DNA of 64,000 nucleotides from Candidatus Eiseniibacteriota bacterium (GTDB lineage: Bacteria; Eisenbacteria; RBG-16-71-46; CAIMUX01): NCBI GenBank assembly GCA_903844735.1, contig CAIMUX010000073.1:29110-93109 (forward strand), in the 5' to 3' direction. The position numbers and the translations under genes were made by a program. This document shows, one piece after another, positions 57,385 through 64,000 of the stretch; within the stretch, counting starts at the first letter, position 1; every line of letters begins with the position of its first letter. The notes below the pieces were generated by a model, which saw nothing but the letters and a program-made list of their open reading frames with translations, did no database searches and was not told the DNA's origin.

Positions 57385-57490
57385 TCATCGGAACCCGGCT
57401 CAGTTGGATCCGAACGAACTGAACCCGGGTGAAACGGATCCAAGAGAATCGGATTCGCGGCAACAGGGTCCGGATTGACCGAGTCCGCGG
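57300..57490 (+). repeat. Gly-Ser-coding repeat running past the fusion gene's stop
   Basis: The gene ends in G-S-T-x repeats built on GGxTCG/GGATC units. After the TGA (57382-57384), the same frame continues with G-S units ('EPGSVGSERTEPG', stop, 'NGSKRIGF', 'TGSGLTESA') made from GGATCC and GGTCCG units. The tail may once have been longer, or may be extended by stop-codon readthrough. It occupies most of the 190-base gap to the HflC gene. Confidence 0.45.
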
Positions 57491-57574
57491 CGTCGGGCAG
57501 CGAAGCGCGCAGAGGAGAGTCGTCGTGAAACGAAGCGGGAACATGGCGGAGCGATTCCGACGGGAGGTGATCTC

Positions 57575-58555
57575 GTGAGGCGCTGGTTGTGCATCCTGGT
57601 CGCCGTGGCCGTCATGGCGTGGCTCGGCAGCGCCTTCTTCGCGGTCAGCGTCACCGAGTACGCCATCGTGCTGCGTTTCGGCAGTCCGGTGCGCGTCGTG
57701 ACCGCCCCGGGCCTGGGGATGAAGCTGCCGTTTCCGTTCGATCGCGTCGCCCGCTTCGACCGACGGCTCCTGGTGTTCGATCTGCCGGCTCCCGATGAGC
57801 CGGCGCGTGAGCTCCTCACCCGCGACAAGAAAAACATCGAGGTCCAAAGCTACGCCTGCTGGCGGGTGAAGGACCCGCTCCGCTTCCTGCAGACGGTGGG
57901 GGGCCGCGAAGGGGCCGAGGCCTATCTTCGCGACGTCATCGTTTCCGAACTGGGGCAGCAGCTCGGCCGCCACGACCTTGCGGCACTGATTTCGGTCAAC
58001 CCCGCCGACCTGCAGCTCGCCGAGATCGCGGGCGCGGTGCGCGACGCCTGCGGTACGGCCGCGGCGCGCGAGTGCGGCGTGGAGATTGTCGACTTCCGCG
58101 TCAAGCGGATCAATCTGCCGGAGCAGAACCGAGAGAGTGTCTTCGAGCGGATGCGGGCCGAGCGCAAGCAGATCGCGACCCGCTATCGCAGCGAGGGAGA
58201 GCAGCGGGCCAGCGCCATCCGTGCCGATGCCGACCGTCAGCGCATGGAGATCCTCTCCGAGGCCAAGCGCGAGGCGCTCCAGATTCAAGGCCAGGCTGAG
58301 GGCGAGGCTGCGCGCGTGTACAACCAGGCGTACGGGAAGAATCGTGAGTTCTATGAGTTCCTGCGCACCCTCTCGTCCTACGAGAAGACGATGACCGAAC
58401 GCACTACCATCCTCCTGCCGCCGGGGATGGAGTACCTCAAGCTTTTCACCGACCCGCGGCTGGCGGGGGCGCCTGCCGGAGGCAATTCGGCCAAGGCCCC
58501 GACGCCGCAGCCTGCCGGCGTGGAGCCGGACGGCGAGAATCCGGTGGGCGAGTGA
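57575..58555 (+). CDS. HflC-like SPFH protein
   Basis: 326 residues from a GTG with GGGAGGTGATCT upstream. An N-terminal helix ('LCILVAVAVMAWLGSAFFAV') precedes the SPFH domain: 'VTEYAIVLRFGSPVRV', 'PGLGMKLPFPFDRVARFDRR', 'TRDKKNIEVQSYACWRV'. The coiled coil 'RMRAERKQIATRYRSEGEQRASAIRADADRQ' region and 'LPPGMEYLKLF' near the end are the HflC signature. HflC and HflK form a cage that controls the FtsH protease in the inner membrane. No ftsH is in the window. Its stop overlaps the HflK-like GTG (GTGA). Confidence 0.9.
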   Translation: MRRWLCILVAVAVMAWLGSAFFAVSVTEYAIVLRFGSPVRVVTAPGLGMKLPFPFDRVARFDRRLLVFDLPAPDEPARELLTRDKKNIEVQSYACWRVKDPLRFLQTVGGREGAEAYLRDVIVSELGQQLGRHDLAALISVNPADLQLAEIAGAVRDACGTAAARECGVEIVDFRVKRINLPEQNRESVFERMRAERKQIATRYRSEGEQRASAIRADADRQRMEILSEAKREALQIQGQAEGEAARVYNQAYGKNREFYEFLRTLSSYEKTMTERTTILLPPGMEYLKLFTDPRLAGAPAGGNSAKAPTPQPAGVEPDGENPVGE

Positions 58556-59514
58556 TTCCGTCGTTCCTACAAGACCTGTCCACCGGTACTGCCGATTTCC
58601 GGCACCGGCATCTCGCCGGAAGGAAGGCGTGGCGACTCGCTCTGCTGCCGCTGGCGGCGTGGCTTATCACCGGGTTCTACAGCGTGGGGAGCAGCGAACG
58701 AGGCATCGTCCTGCGCTTCGGCCGCGTCAGCGCGCGCACCGGCCCGGGGCTACATTGGGCCCTGCCGCGGCCGGTGGACCGGGTCTACCACCCGAAGGCA
58801 ACCGCGGTACAGCGGATCGAAGTCGGCTTCCGGTTCCTCGGCCGGCTCGTCGAGACGGAGGTGGATGCCCGTCGTTCCGACATGCTCACCGGGGACGAGA
58901 ACATCCTGAAACTGATGATGGTCGTGCAGTACAAGCTCCGCGATCCGGCCGACTACCTCTTCCGGGCCGAGCGACCGGAGTTTCTCATCGAGCGTGCGGT
59001 GGAGTCGGCACTGTCCTCTTCGGTTTCGTTTCGCCGGGTGGACGATCTCCTCACCGGCTCCAAATCGGAGGTGCAGATCGAGGCGATCGCGGAGGCGCAA
59101 CGGTTGCTCGATCTCTATGGGGCGGGGATCGTGCTCCTGGGCGGCAATCTGCAGATGGTCTCGCCGCCGGCCCCGGTGATCGCCGCCTTCAACGATGTCA
59201 CCGCAGCCAAGAAAGATGCGGAGAAGCAAATGGAAGACGCCCGCCTCTACGCCAACCAGACCGTACCGGGTGCGCGCGGCGAAGCCGCCCGGATCGTGGG
59301 CGGCGCGCGTGGCCAGGCCGATCTGCGCGTCAACCAGGCGCGGGGCGAGGCCGACCGGTTCCAGAGCCTGCTTGCCGAGTATCTTCGCGATCCATCGGTG
59401 ACACGGCGGCGCCTTTACCTGGAGACGATGGAAAGGGTGCTGTCCAGGGCCGAGGTGATGGTCGTCCGTGACGCGTCGAAGGTGACGATTCTCGCCGAGC
59501 CGGCGGCGCGGTGA
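58552..59514 (+). CDS. HflK-like SPFH protein
   Basis: 320 residues. A helix at ~28-46 ('LALLPLAAWLITGFYSVG') is followed by 'SSERGIVLRFGRVSARTGPGLHWALPRPVDRVYHPKA' type sequence, 'LTGDENILKLMMVVQYKLRDPADYLF' and 'AFNDVTAAKKDAEKQMEDARLYANQTVPGARGEAARI', which is the HflK order. It lacks the Gly-rich N-terminal extension of E. coli HflK. The locus therefore has three SPFH proteins: the fused one and this HflC/HflK pair. The GTG start overlaps the HflC stop. No later gene continues the operon. Confidence 0.9.
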   Translation: MIPSFLQDLSTGTADFRHRHLAGRKAWRLALLPLAAWLITGFYSVGSSERGIVLRFGRVSARTGPGLHWALPRPVDRVYHPKATAVQRIEVGFRFLGRLVETEVDARRSDMLTGDENILKLMMVVQYKLRDPADYLFRAERPEFLIERAVESALSSSVSFRRVDDLLTGSKSEVQIEAIAEAQRLLDLYGAGIVLLGGNLQMVSPPAPVIAAFNDVTAAKKDAEKQMEDARLYANQTVPGARGEAARIVGGARGQADLRVNQARGEADRFQSLLAEYLRDPSVTRRRLYLETMERVLSRAEVMVVRDASKVTILAEPAAR

Positions 59515-59625
59515 AGCGGTGAAGCGGCCGGCCGTGGCCGCGGTGCGCTCATGGAATGCTGATCTCGCTGTCCCCCCTCGTCCAACTGCTTCGTGGTGTC
59601 ACGCCACCTCCGGCGGCACCAGGGG

Positions 59626-59740
59626 CTGCAAGAACGCGCTGGCATTTCGCGGCCACAATCACCAAGAGAGAAACCATCAGGGTCTGGACAACCGGTTGAT
59701 GGACGGCGGTGAGGAGGTAGGCCGTGCCACTGGCTGACGG
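59626..59740 (+). pseudogene. Transposase/integrase C-terminal remnant (copy 2)
   Basis: The frame reads 'HNHQERNHQGLDNRLMDGGEEVGRATG' and stops. It aligns with the copy at 26804-26998 ('HFHTERNHQGLGNRLIEGGEEVGRSTG'), but the last ~30 residues are lost. It lies just after the metal locus, so a mobile element once bordered it. GCGGTGAA is directly repeated at 59511-59526. Confidence 0.6.
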
Positions 59741-59769
59741 AACGGTAGCGTGGGAGCGTCCTCCCCGGG

Positions 59770-60108
59770 TTACGCCCGCCGGGCCGCCACCGCGTAGGCG
59801 TCGAAGTACCGCTGGATCGACTCTCCGGTTGACCCGTACTCGTTCGATCCCGCGAAGAAGTCCACCAGCACCTCGCGGACCCGGGCGAGTTCGCGGAGAC
59901 GCCGACGAGCACCCCGGTGCTTCGGGTCGGCGAGCGTGAGGTCCATGAGCTCCAGCGCGCGCTCGAACGCTCCCTGCGCAATCCGCGGGTTGCGGTCCCG
60001 CCAACTCCGCGTTCGGCTCACCTCGCTCCCCACGTTGCCGAGTTGGGCGGCAAGGGAGAACTCCCGCCATCGGCCGGCGGCGAGGCCCGGATGCCGAACC
60101 TCCGTCAC
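59770..60108 (-). CDS. Small protein of unknown function paired with DUF5674
   Basis: 112 residues, largely helical and charged, with 'REFSLAAQLGNVGSEVSRTRSWRDR', 'GAFERALELMDLTLADPKHRG' and 'VLVDFFAGSNEYGSTGESIQRYFDAY'. It has no membrane segment. The GTG start overlaps the stop of the DUF5674 gene (GTGA), so the two are made together. I recognise the pair as recurrent but know of no function; it has the size and layout of a two-gene addiction or signalling module. Confidence 0.65.
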   Translation of the reverse strand: MTEVRHPGLAAGRWREFSLAAQLGNVGSEVSRTRSWRDRNPRIAQGAFERALELMDLTLADPKHRGARRRLRELARVREVLVDFFAGSNEYGSTGESIQRYFDAYAVAARRA

Positions 60109-60452
60109 CGGACCACCAGTTCTTTCACCAGTGTGGCGATTCGCTCTCGGGTACCGGGGTCGTCGACTCCCCGGGTGCGGTTCCCGAACGACGGTCGCAA
60201 GTTGATCATGGAGTCATACTCGAGCCAATCGGACTCGGGTAGGTCCGGGTAGAGGTTGATCCCCCACAGGTTCTCCTGACCCGAACCAGTTTCGAGCAAC
60301 TCGGCCTCCTGGTCTGCGTGCATCTCCGCGTCCAGGACCATGAGGCCGCGATCGATGTCCACGACGGCCTTGACCATGTCGCCGAAACTGCGTGTCGCCA
60401 TCCCTCGGAGGTCTTCCAGGGTGATCGGTTGCTGCCTAGATACGGTTCTCAT
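60105..60452 (-). CDS. DUF5674 family protein
   Basis: 115 residues from the ATG at 60452; another ATG three codons upstream (60461) is too close to its purine stretch. 'ITLEDLRGMATRSFGDMVKAVVDIDRGLMVLDAEMHADQEAELLE' type sequence and 'NLWGINLYPDLPESDWLEYDSMINLRPSFGNRTRGVDDP' form the DUF5674 domain. It is soluble and acidic. Function is unknown; it is coupled to the gene at 59770-60108. Confidence 0.75.
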   Translation of the reverse strand: MRTVSRQQPITLEDLRGMATRSFGDMVKAVVDIDRGLMVLDAEMHADQEAELLETGSGQENLWGINLYPDLPESDWLEYDSMINLRPSFGNRTRGVDDPGTRERIATLVKELVVR

Positions 60453-60756
60453 GATCGGCATCCTACCCGCCCCGGTGGCCGAAGTCGAGGAACCAAGTTG
60501 CGCCCGAGCGATCCTTTGATCCCGGCCAAGGCGGCATACTGCTAAGCTGCCCGAGAGTAGCGGACCAGATTGACGCCCTTCGCCCCATGCCAAGTGCGCC
60601 CGTCCGGCGTTTCGCGACGAGGCTGAGGTACGGCTGCGCTCACTGGAGGAGATACTCGGAATTGGACAGGCTTGACCGCGAGCACCGGGAAATCGAGTGG
60701 CCAACCACGCGTTCACGTGGCGTACGCGCGCAAAGCGCATCCGTGGTTGCTTCCGG
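60453..60756. other. Intergenic stretch between the DUF5674 pair and the MFS gene
   Basis: A short plus-strand frame near 60613-60675 reads 'RDEAEVRLRSLEEILGIGQA' before a TGA and could be the end of a lost small gene. No complete gene or clear promoter is visible. The divergent promoters for both neighbours should be here. Confidence 0.3.
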
Positions 60757-61974
60757 ATGTGCGGTGAAGCGGTGACCCGTGGTCGTCCGGAGAAGGAAGC
60801 GGCCGCGGCCGCCGCCTGTGAGCGCCGGCCATCCTTCCGTAGCTCGGTCGCGTTGGTCTACGCGGTGGGCCTGTTGCAAGGAGCGTTCGGCGTCACCATT
60901 GCCGCATCCAGCACCGCACTGCGGCAGCGGTTGGCCCTCGGTGACACCGTCTACGGGTCGCTCTTCGTTCCGGCACTCCTGTTGGCGATGGTCACTTCGC
61001 TCCTGGGGCACGCGCTCCTACGCCGATGGAGCCTGCGGGCTCTTTTTCTCTTCTCTCTGGCCGGGGAGGTCGTGGCCCTCTTCTTGATGGCGCTGGCCGG
61101 GATGATCGGCCGCCCGTTCGGCCTGCCGTTACTCCTCGTCGGGGTGGCGTTGTCCGGCCCGGCCATGGGGGCGTTCGGGATTACACTGAACACGGCGGCC
61201 ATTGAGCTCTTTCCGGGAAGGCGCGACGGGGCAATCACGGCACTGCATGGACTCCTCGGAGCCGGAGCAGCGATGTGGCCGCTGGGGGTGGCGGCAGCGT
61301 CGGGCTTCGGGGCGTGGCCGGTGGCTCCGCTCGGCTTGGCCGGCTTGTTCGCCGTGGCGCTGGCTCTTGCGCTGCGGCGGCCGTTGCAGGGGGTGCCGCG
61401 GGAGATCCACCCGGCGCACGCACAGAGCCGGGTGCCGCGGCGCCTCAGCACGCGATCGCTCACCGCGTTTGTGTATGGCATAGCCGAGGCGACCTTCTCC
61501 ACGTGGGCGGTGGTCTACCTCTACGAACAGCGCGGACTTCCGGCGGGCGTGGCCGCGGGCGCCCTTTCCGCGTTCTGGCTGACCATGACGGTCGGGCGAC
61601 TGCTCGCGGCGGTGGTGGTACGATGGTCGACGCCGGTGATCCTGACCCTCGTGCTCTCGGTGGGGATGTCACTGGCGTTTCTTCTGGTGTCACGCGCCCA
61701 GAGCACGGCCGGGGCTTTTCTGGCGTTCGGGTTCGCGGGACTGGCCTGTTCGGCTGTCTTTCCGCTCCTCCTCTCGCTTGGTTCGGCTGACTTCCCGGAG
61801 CGAACGCCCCAGGTCAGCGCCATCTTCTCCGCGGCGGTGCTGGCCGGGGTCTCGGTCGGATCGTTTGCGGTCGGGCCGCTGCGAGCGGTTCTCGGGCTGG
61901 AGCGGATCTACGCGATTTCGGCCATTGGGCCGCTGATCTTGGGGCTGCTGGTGGTGCTGATGGCACGGCGGTAG
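60757..61974 (+). CDS. MFS transporter
   Basis: 405 residues from the ATG at 60757; a GTG at 60697 would add 20 residues. There are about 12 membrane helices in two halves: the first begins 'VALVYAVGLLQGAFGVTIAASS' and the second 'SLTAFVYGIAEATFSTWAVVYLYEQRGL'. 'GALSAFWLTMTVGRLLAAVVVRWS' carries the conserved loop of the FucP/YfkF-like MFS group, and 'GPLLLVGV..NTAAIELFPGRRDGAITALHGLLGAGA'-type sequence is typical of that group. The substrate cannot be told. No adjacent gene gives a clue. Confidence 0.85.
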   Translation: MCGEAVTRGRPEKEAAAAAACERRPSFRSSVALVYAVGLLQGAFGVTIAASSTALRQRLALGDTVYGSLFVPALLLAMVTSLLGHALLRRWSLRALFLFSLAGEVVALFLMALAGMIGRPFGLPLLLVGVALSGPAMGAFGITLNTAAIELFPGRRDGAITALHGLLGAGAAMWPLGVAAASGFGAWPVAPLGLAGLFAVALALALRRPLQGVPREIHPAHAQSRVPRRLSTRSLTAFVYGIAEATFSTWAVVYLYEQRGLPAGVAAGALSAFWLTMTVGRLLAAVVVRWSTPVILTLVLSVGMSLAFLLVSRAQSTAGAFLAFGFAGLACSAVFPLLLSLGSADFPERTPQVSAIFSAAVLAGVSVGSFAVGPLRAVLGLERIYAISAIGPLILGLLVVLMARR

Positions 61975-62041
61975 CAAATCCGAAACCGGGCGCGGCCGGA
62001 CCCCGTGCGTCCCGGCTGCGGCGAGGCGCCAAGGACTGGCC

Positions 62042-62074
62042 GTCATTCTACCGTCACTCTACCATCATTCTACC
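62042..62074. repeat. Three 11-base tandem repeats upstream of the phosphatase gene
   Basis: GTCATTCTACC, GTCACTCTACC and ATCATTCTACC follow without gaps. They end 43 bases before the phosphatase ATG, in the gap after the MFS gene. The spacing of about one helical turn would suit a repeated protein-binding site. Confidence 0.55.
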
Positions 62075-62117
62075 GTTGGCCCCGGGGGCAGTCGCCCCGT
62101 ATGATCCGACGACTCCG

Positions 62118-62828
62118 ATGACCAACGCATGGATGATCCGTCACGGCGAAAGCGAGTCGAACGCCCGCCGGCCCACTGACCACCCCGGTACGGTCCCGCT
62201 GACCAAGCGCGGGCTGGAGCAGGCGGGGAGGGTCGTGCGCGCCTTCTCTCAGGCGCCCCAGCTTCTCATTGTCTCGCCGTATCTTCGTGCCAAGGAGACG
62301 GCCGCCCCGACGCAGCAAGCGTTTCCCCATGTGGAGACCGCGGAGTGGCCGGTGCAGGAGTTCACCTACATCGCTCCCGAGCGCTACCGGGGTACCACGG
62401 TGGATGACCGCCGCGGCTTCGTCCGGGACTACTGGCGTCGTCTCGACCCGGACTTTCGCGACGGCGAAGGGGCGGAGTCGTTCCGTGATCTGGTGGAGCG
62501 GATCGAGCGGGTAGGAGAGATGCTGCGCGAGATTGAGCGCGGCCGCCCTGATCGGTTTCTCGCCATCTTCAGTCACGGACAGTTCATCCGGGCGCTCCTA
62601 TGGTGGAGTCTGCGCGGCGAGAGAAAGATCGATGGCCGGGCCATGACGCAGTTCCTCGGGTTCTTGCGTGGCGTGGTCGTGCCCAATGGCGGGATTGTCC
62701 CGGCCCACGTGGGCGAGGATGGTCTTCAGTGGGGCGGCATCCGCGTGGACCACCTCGGCGCCGTCTGCTGGCCGGACGAAGCGTCTCACGACGCGATCTG
62801 GACCGATGAGGCGGCCATCGACGGATGA
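62118..62828 (+). CDS. Histidine phosphatase (phosphoglycerate-mutase-like)
   Basis: 236 residues from the ATG at 62118. The catalytic R-H-G is in 'AWMIRHGESESNARR', the second Arg in 'IVSPYLRAKETA', and the late catalytic His in 'FLAIFSHGQFIRALLWW'. Glu/acid-pocket segments such as 'WPVQEFTYIAPERY' fit the branch-1 family of broad phosphatases. It is cytoplasmic. The substrate is unknown. The stop is 64 bases before the AlkD-like gene. Confidence 0.88.
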   Translation: MTNAWMIRHGESESNARRPTDHPGTVPLTKRGLEQAGRVVRAFSQAPQLLIVSPYLRAKETAAPTQQAFPHVETAEWPVQEFTYIAPERYRGTTVDDRRGFVRDYWRRLDPDFRDGEGAESFRDLVERIERVGEMLREIERGRPDRFLAIFSHGQFIRALLWWSLRGERKIDGRAMTQFLGFLRGVVVPNGGIVPAHVGEDGLQWGGIRVDHLGAVCWPDEASHDAIWTDEAAIDG

Positions 62829-62892
62829 CGTGGTCACCGCGGCCGCTGCGAACACTACGAACGGTGCGACCGGCGGCACAACCTGAGGTGCG

Positions 62893-63882
62893 ATGAACGA
62901 GAAGATCCTTACGCTTCACCCCGCAGGGAAAAGCGGTGTTCGTATCGACAGGGCGAAGTATGACGCTGTGCGGACCGCCCTGGAGGCGATCGTCACGGCC
63001 GGCGTGGAGTTGCCGCAAGTCGAGTTGGCCCGCGGAGTGGAGAAGGTTCTCCACGGTCGTTTCGAAGGCTCGATCCCCTGGTACACCGAGGCGGTGAAGC
63101 TCGACTTAGAGGCACGAGGGGTGCTGGTTCGGGTGACGGGGCCGGGGAAGCCGCGGTGGAAGCCGGGGACGAAGGCCGCGCGAGCGCGCCGGACCGCCTC
63201 CGTGGGTGCCCCCGATGCCAAGGTGGGGGGCATCCTGGACGAGTTGCGCCGCCTCGGCACGGAGGAGAACCGGGCGGCGTATCGCCGGCAGGGTGTCGGC
63301 AGGGAGATCCTCGGCGTCAGCTCCGCCGAACTCGGGCGACTCCGAAAGCGGATCAAGCGGGACCACTCGCTGGCCCTGGGCCTCTGGGGGACCGGAGTCC
63401 ACGACGCCCGGGTTCTCGCCACCATGATCGCCAGTCCGGCGGAACTCGAAGTCCGCACCGTCGACGCCTGGGTGCGGGATCTAGACAACAGCGTCCTCGC
63501 CGACGCCTTTGGCAAGCTCGTCGCAGCAAGCCCGATTGCCCGGACTCGCATGGAACGATGGGTTGCGACGAAGGGTGAGTGGGCGGGCCGCACCGGGTGG
63601 ACCCTGGTCGGTCTGCTGGCCAGGAACGATCCAGAGCTTCCCGACGGCGTTTTCGAACCCTATCTGGCTCGGATCGAGCGGGATGTCCGTTTCGCCAGGA
63701 GCCGTGTGCGCGAAGCCATGTTGCGGGCCCTCGCTGCCATCGCGCTGCGGGGCCCGGCGCTCGAGGCGTCGGCCGCCGCGGCGGCCAAGCGGATCGGCAA
63801 GATCGAGGTCGATGACGGGGAGACCGGGGATCGAACTACGGGCATCCCCGCTCCCCCTTGGTTATGTACCGAATCCTGTTGA
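62893..63882 (+). CDS. DNA-alkylation-repair (AlkD-like) HEAT protein with N-terminal DUF6958-type domain
   Basis: 329 residues. The first ~80 residues ('LHPAGKSGVRIDRAKYDAV', 'GSIPWYTEAVKLDLEARGV') look like the small DUF6958-type domain. From ~110 the HEAT-like AlkD fold appears: 'ILDELRRLGTEENRAAYRRQGV', 'LALGLWGTGVHDARVLATMIA', 'VRDLDNSVLADAFGKLVAASP', and 'NDPELPDGVFEPYLARIERD'. AlkD proteins remove alkylated bases or bind damaged DNA. The end is odd: after 'AKRIGKIEVDDGETGD', where homologues run on in a conserved tail, this one reads 'RTTGIPAPPWLCTESC' and stops, suggesting a frameshift near 63825. Confidence 0.78.
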   Translation: MNEKILTLHPAGKSGVRIDRAKYDAVRTALEAIVTAGVELPQVELARGVEKVLHGRFEGSIPWYTEAVKLDLEARGVLVRVTGPGKPRWKPGTKAARARRTASVGAPDAKVGGILDELRRLGTEENRAAYRRQGVGREILGVSSAELGRLRKRIKRDHSLALGLWGTGVHDARVLATMIASPAELEVRTVDAWVRDLDNSVLADAFGKLVAASPIARTRMERWVATKGEWAGRTGWTLVGLLARNDPELPDGVFEPYLARIERDVRFARSRVREAMLRALAAIALRGPALEASAAAAAKRIGKIEVDDGETGDRTTGIPAPPWLCTESC

Positions 63883-63915
63883 CCGATCGCCTACAACGGC
63901 GCGACCACCAAGGGA

Positions 63916-64000
63916 ATGCACGGCACCATCGACGACCTGTTCGATCCGCCGCGACGAGGGCACAGTTTTCGCTGGTTGTTCTGTGATGTCGAGATCCCAA
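63916..64000 (+). CDS. Possible start of a further gene (runs off the window)
   Basis: After the AlkD-like stop, a frame beginning at the ATG at 63916 reads 'MHGTIDDLFDPPRRGHSFRW' and stays open to the window edge. It has protein-like composition but I recognise no family, and the ribosome site is too close to the ATG. It may instead be part of a frame that starts upstream at 63883. Confidence 0.3.
   Translation, partial: MHGTIDDLFDPPRRGHSFRWLFCDVEIP

Noticed and set aside
63790..63870. A tRNA suggested by TTCGATCCCC on the minus strand near 63835
   Set aside because: No matching acceptor stem, D-arm or anticodon arm can be drawn, and the segment lies inside the AlkD-like reading frame.

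Overview
The window is dense, high-GC bacterial chromosomal DNA: about 48 intact or near-intact protein genes, no rRNA, tRNA or CRISPR array that I could recognise, and several pockets of decayed genes. The partial gene at the left edge ends in a FlgD/type-9-secretion-like Ig domain. That end, the TonB, tandem ThyX and M56/BlaI genes and the high GC together suggest an uncultivated FCB-related lineage such as Candidatus Eisenbacteria. This is inference; no marker gene in the window settles it.

Layout, left to right. 1-3.0 kb: exported-protein C-terminus, a P-loop kinase-like gene and an OPA-type organophosphate transporter. 3.5-4.3 kb: a frameshifted collagen-like/BNR pseudogene. 4.8-11.7 kb: a surface-glycan locus of two convergent, translationally coupled operons (two methyltransferases, four glycosyltransferases, a Wzx-type flippase). 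12-16.7 kb: tonB diverging from cobalamin-dependent metH. 16.7-25.5 kb: PAS histidine kinase, squalene/phytoene synthase-family enzyme, Maf pyrophosphatase, isochorismatase-family hydrolase, and a BlaI/M56 sensor pair whose M56 protein ends in an exact 34-residue repeat array, plus a TPR gene. 25.5-27.0 kb: a decayed island with a DUF4143 remnant, an intact HigB/HigA-type toxin-antitoxin pair and a transposase remnant. 27.2-38.6 kb: membrane pyrophosphatase, tandem-domain ThyX, two S11 D-Ala-D-Ala carboxypeptidases, a membrane spermidine-synthase-like protein and a zinc-ribbon/TonB-C protein. 38.7-40.0 kb: a truncated, frameshifted Ser/Thr kinase-STAND ATPase pseudogene. 40.1-49.6 kb: small anchored protein, SDR epimerase, metallophosphoesterase, a chimeric ABC ATPase without any Walker A plus its ABC-2 permease, a coiled-coil protein and a PLP transsulfuration enzyme.

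50.0-59.5 kb is the most interesting part. It holds FmdE-like, DUF364 and ThiM genes, then a complete ZnuA/ZnuC/ZnuB-type metal uptake ABC transporter. These are followed by a protein fusing a DUF318/SO_0444-type permease to an HflK-like SPFH domain, then separate HflC-like and HflK-like genes. All run the same way with short gaps or overlaps. I read this as a metal-homeostasis locus that couples uptake, efflux and SPFH membrane scaffolding; that coupling is a hypothesis.

59.6-64.0 kb: a second remnant of the same transposase, a coupled pair containing DUF5674, an MFS transporter, a histidine phosphatase and an AlkD-like protein with an extra N-terminal domain. Dispersed hairpin repeats (19.2 and 40.7 kb), short tandem repeats and strong terminator hairpins lie between genes. 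Very many gene junctions use GTGA or ATGA stop-start overlaps.
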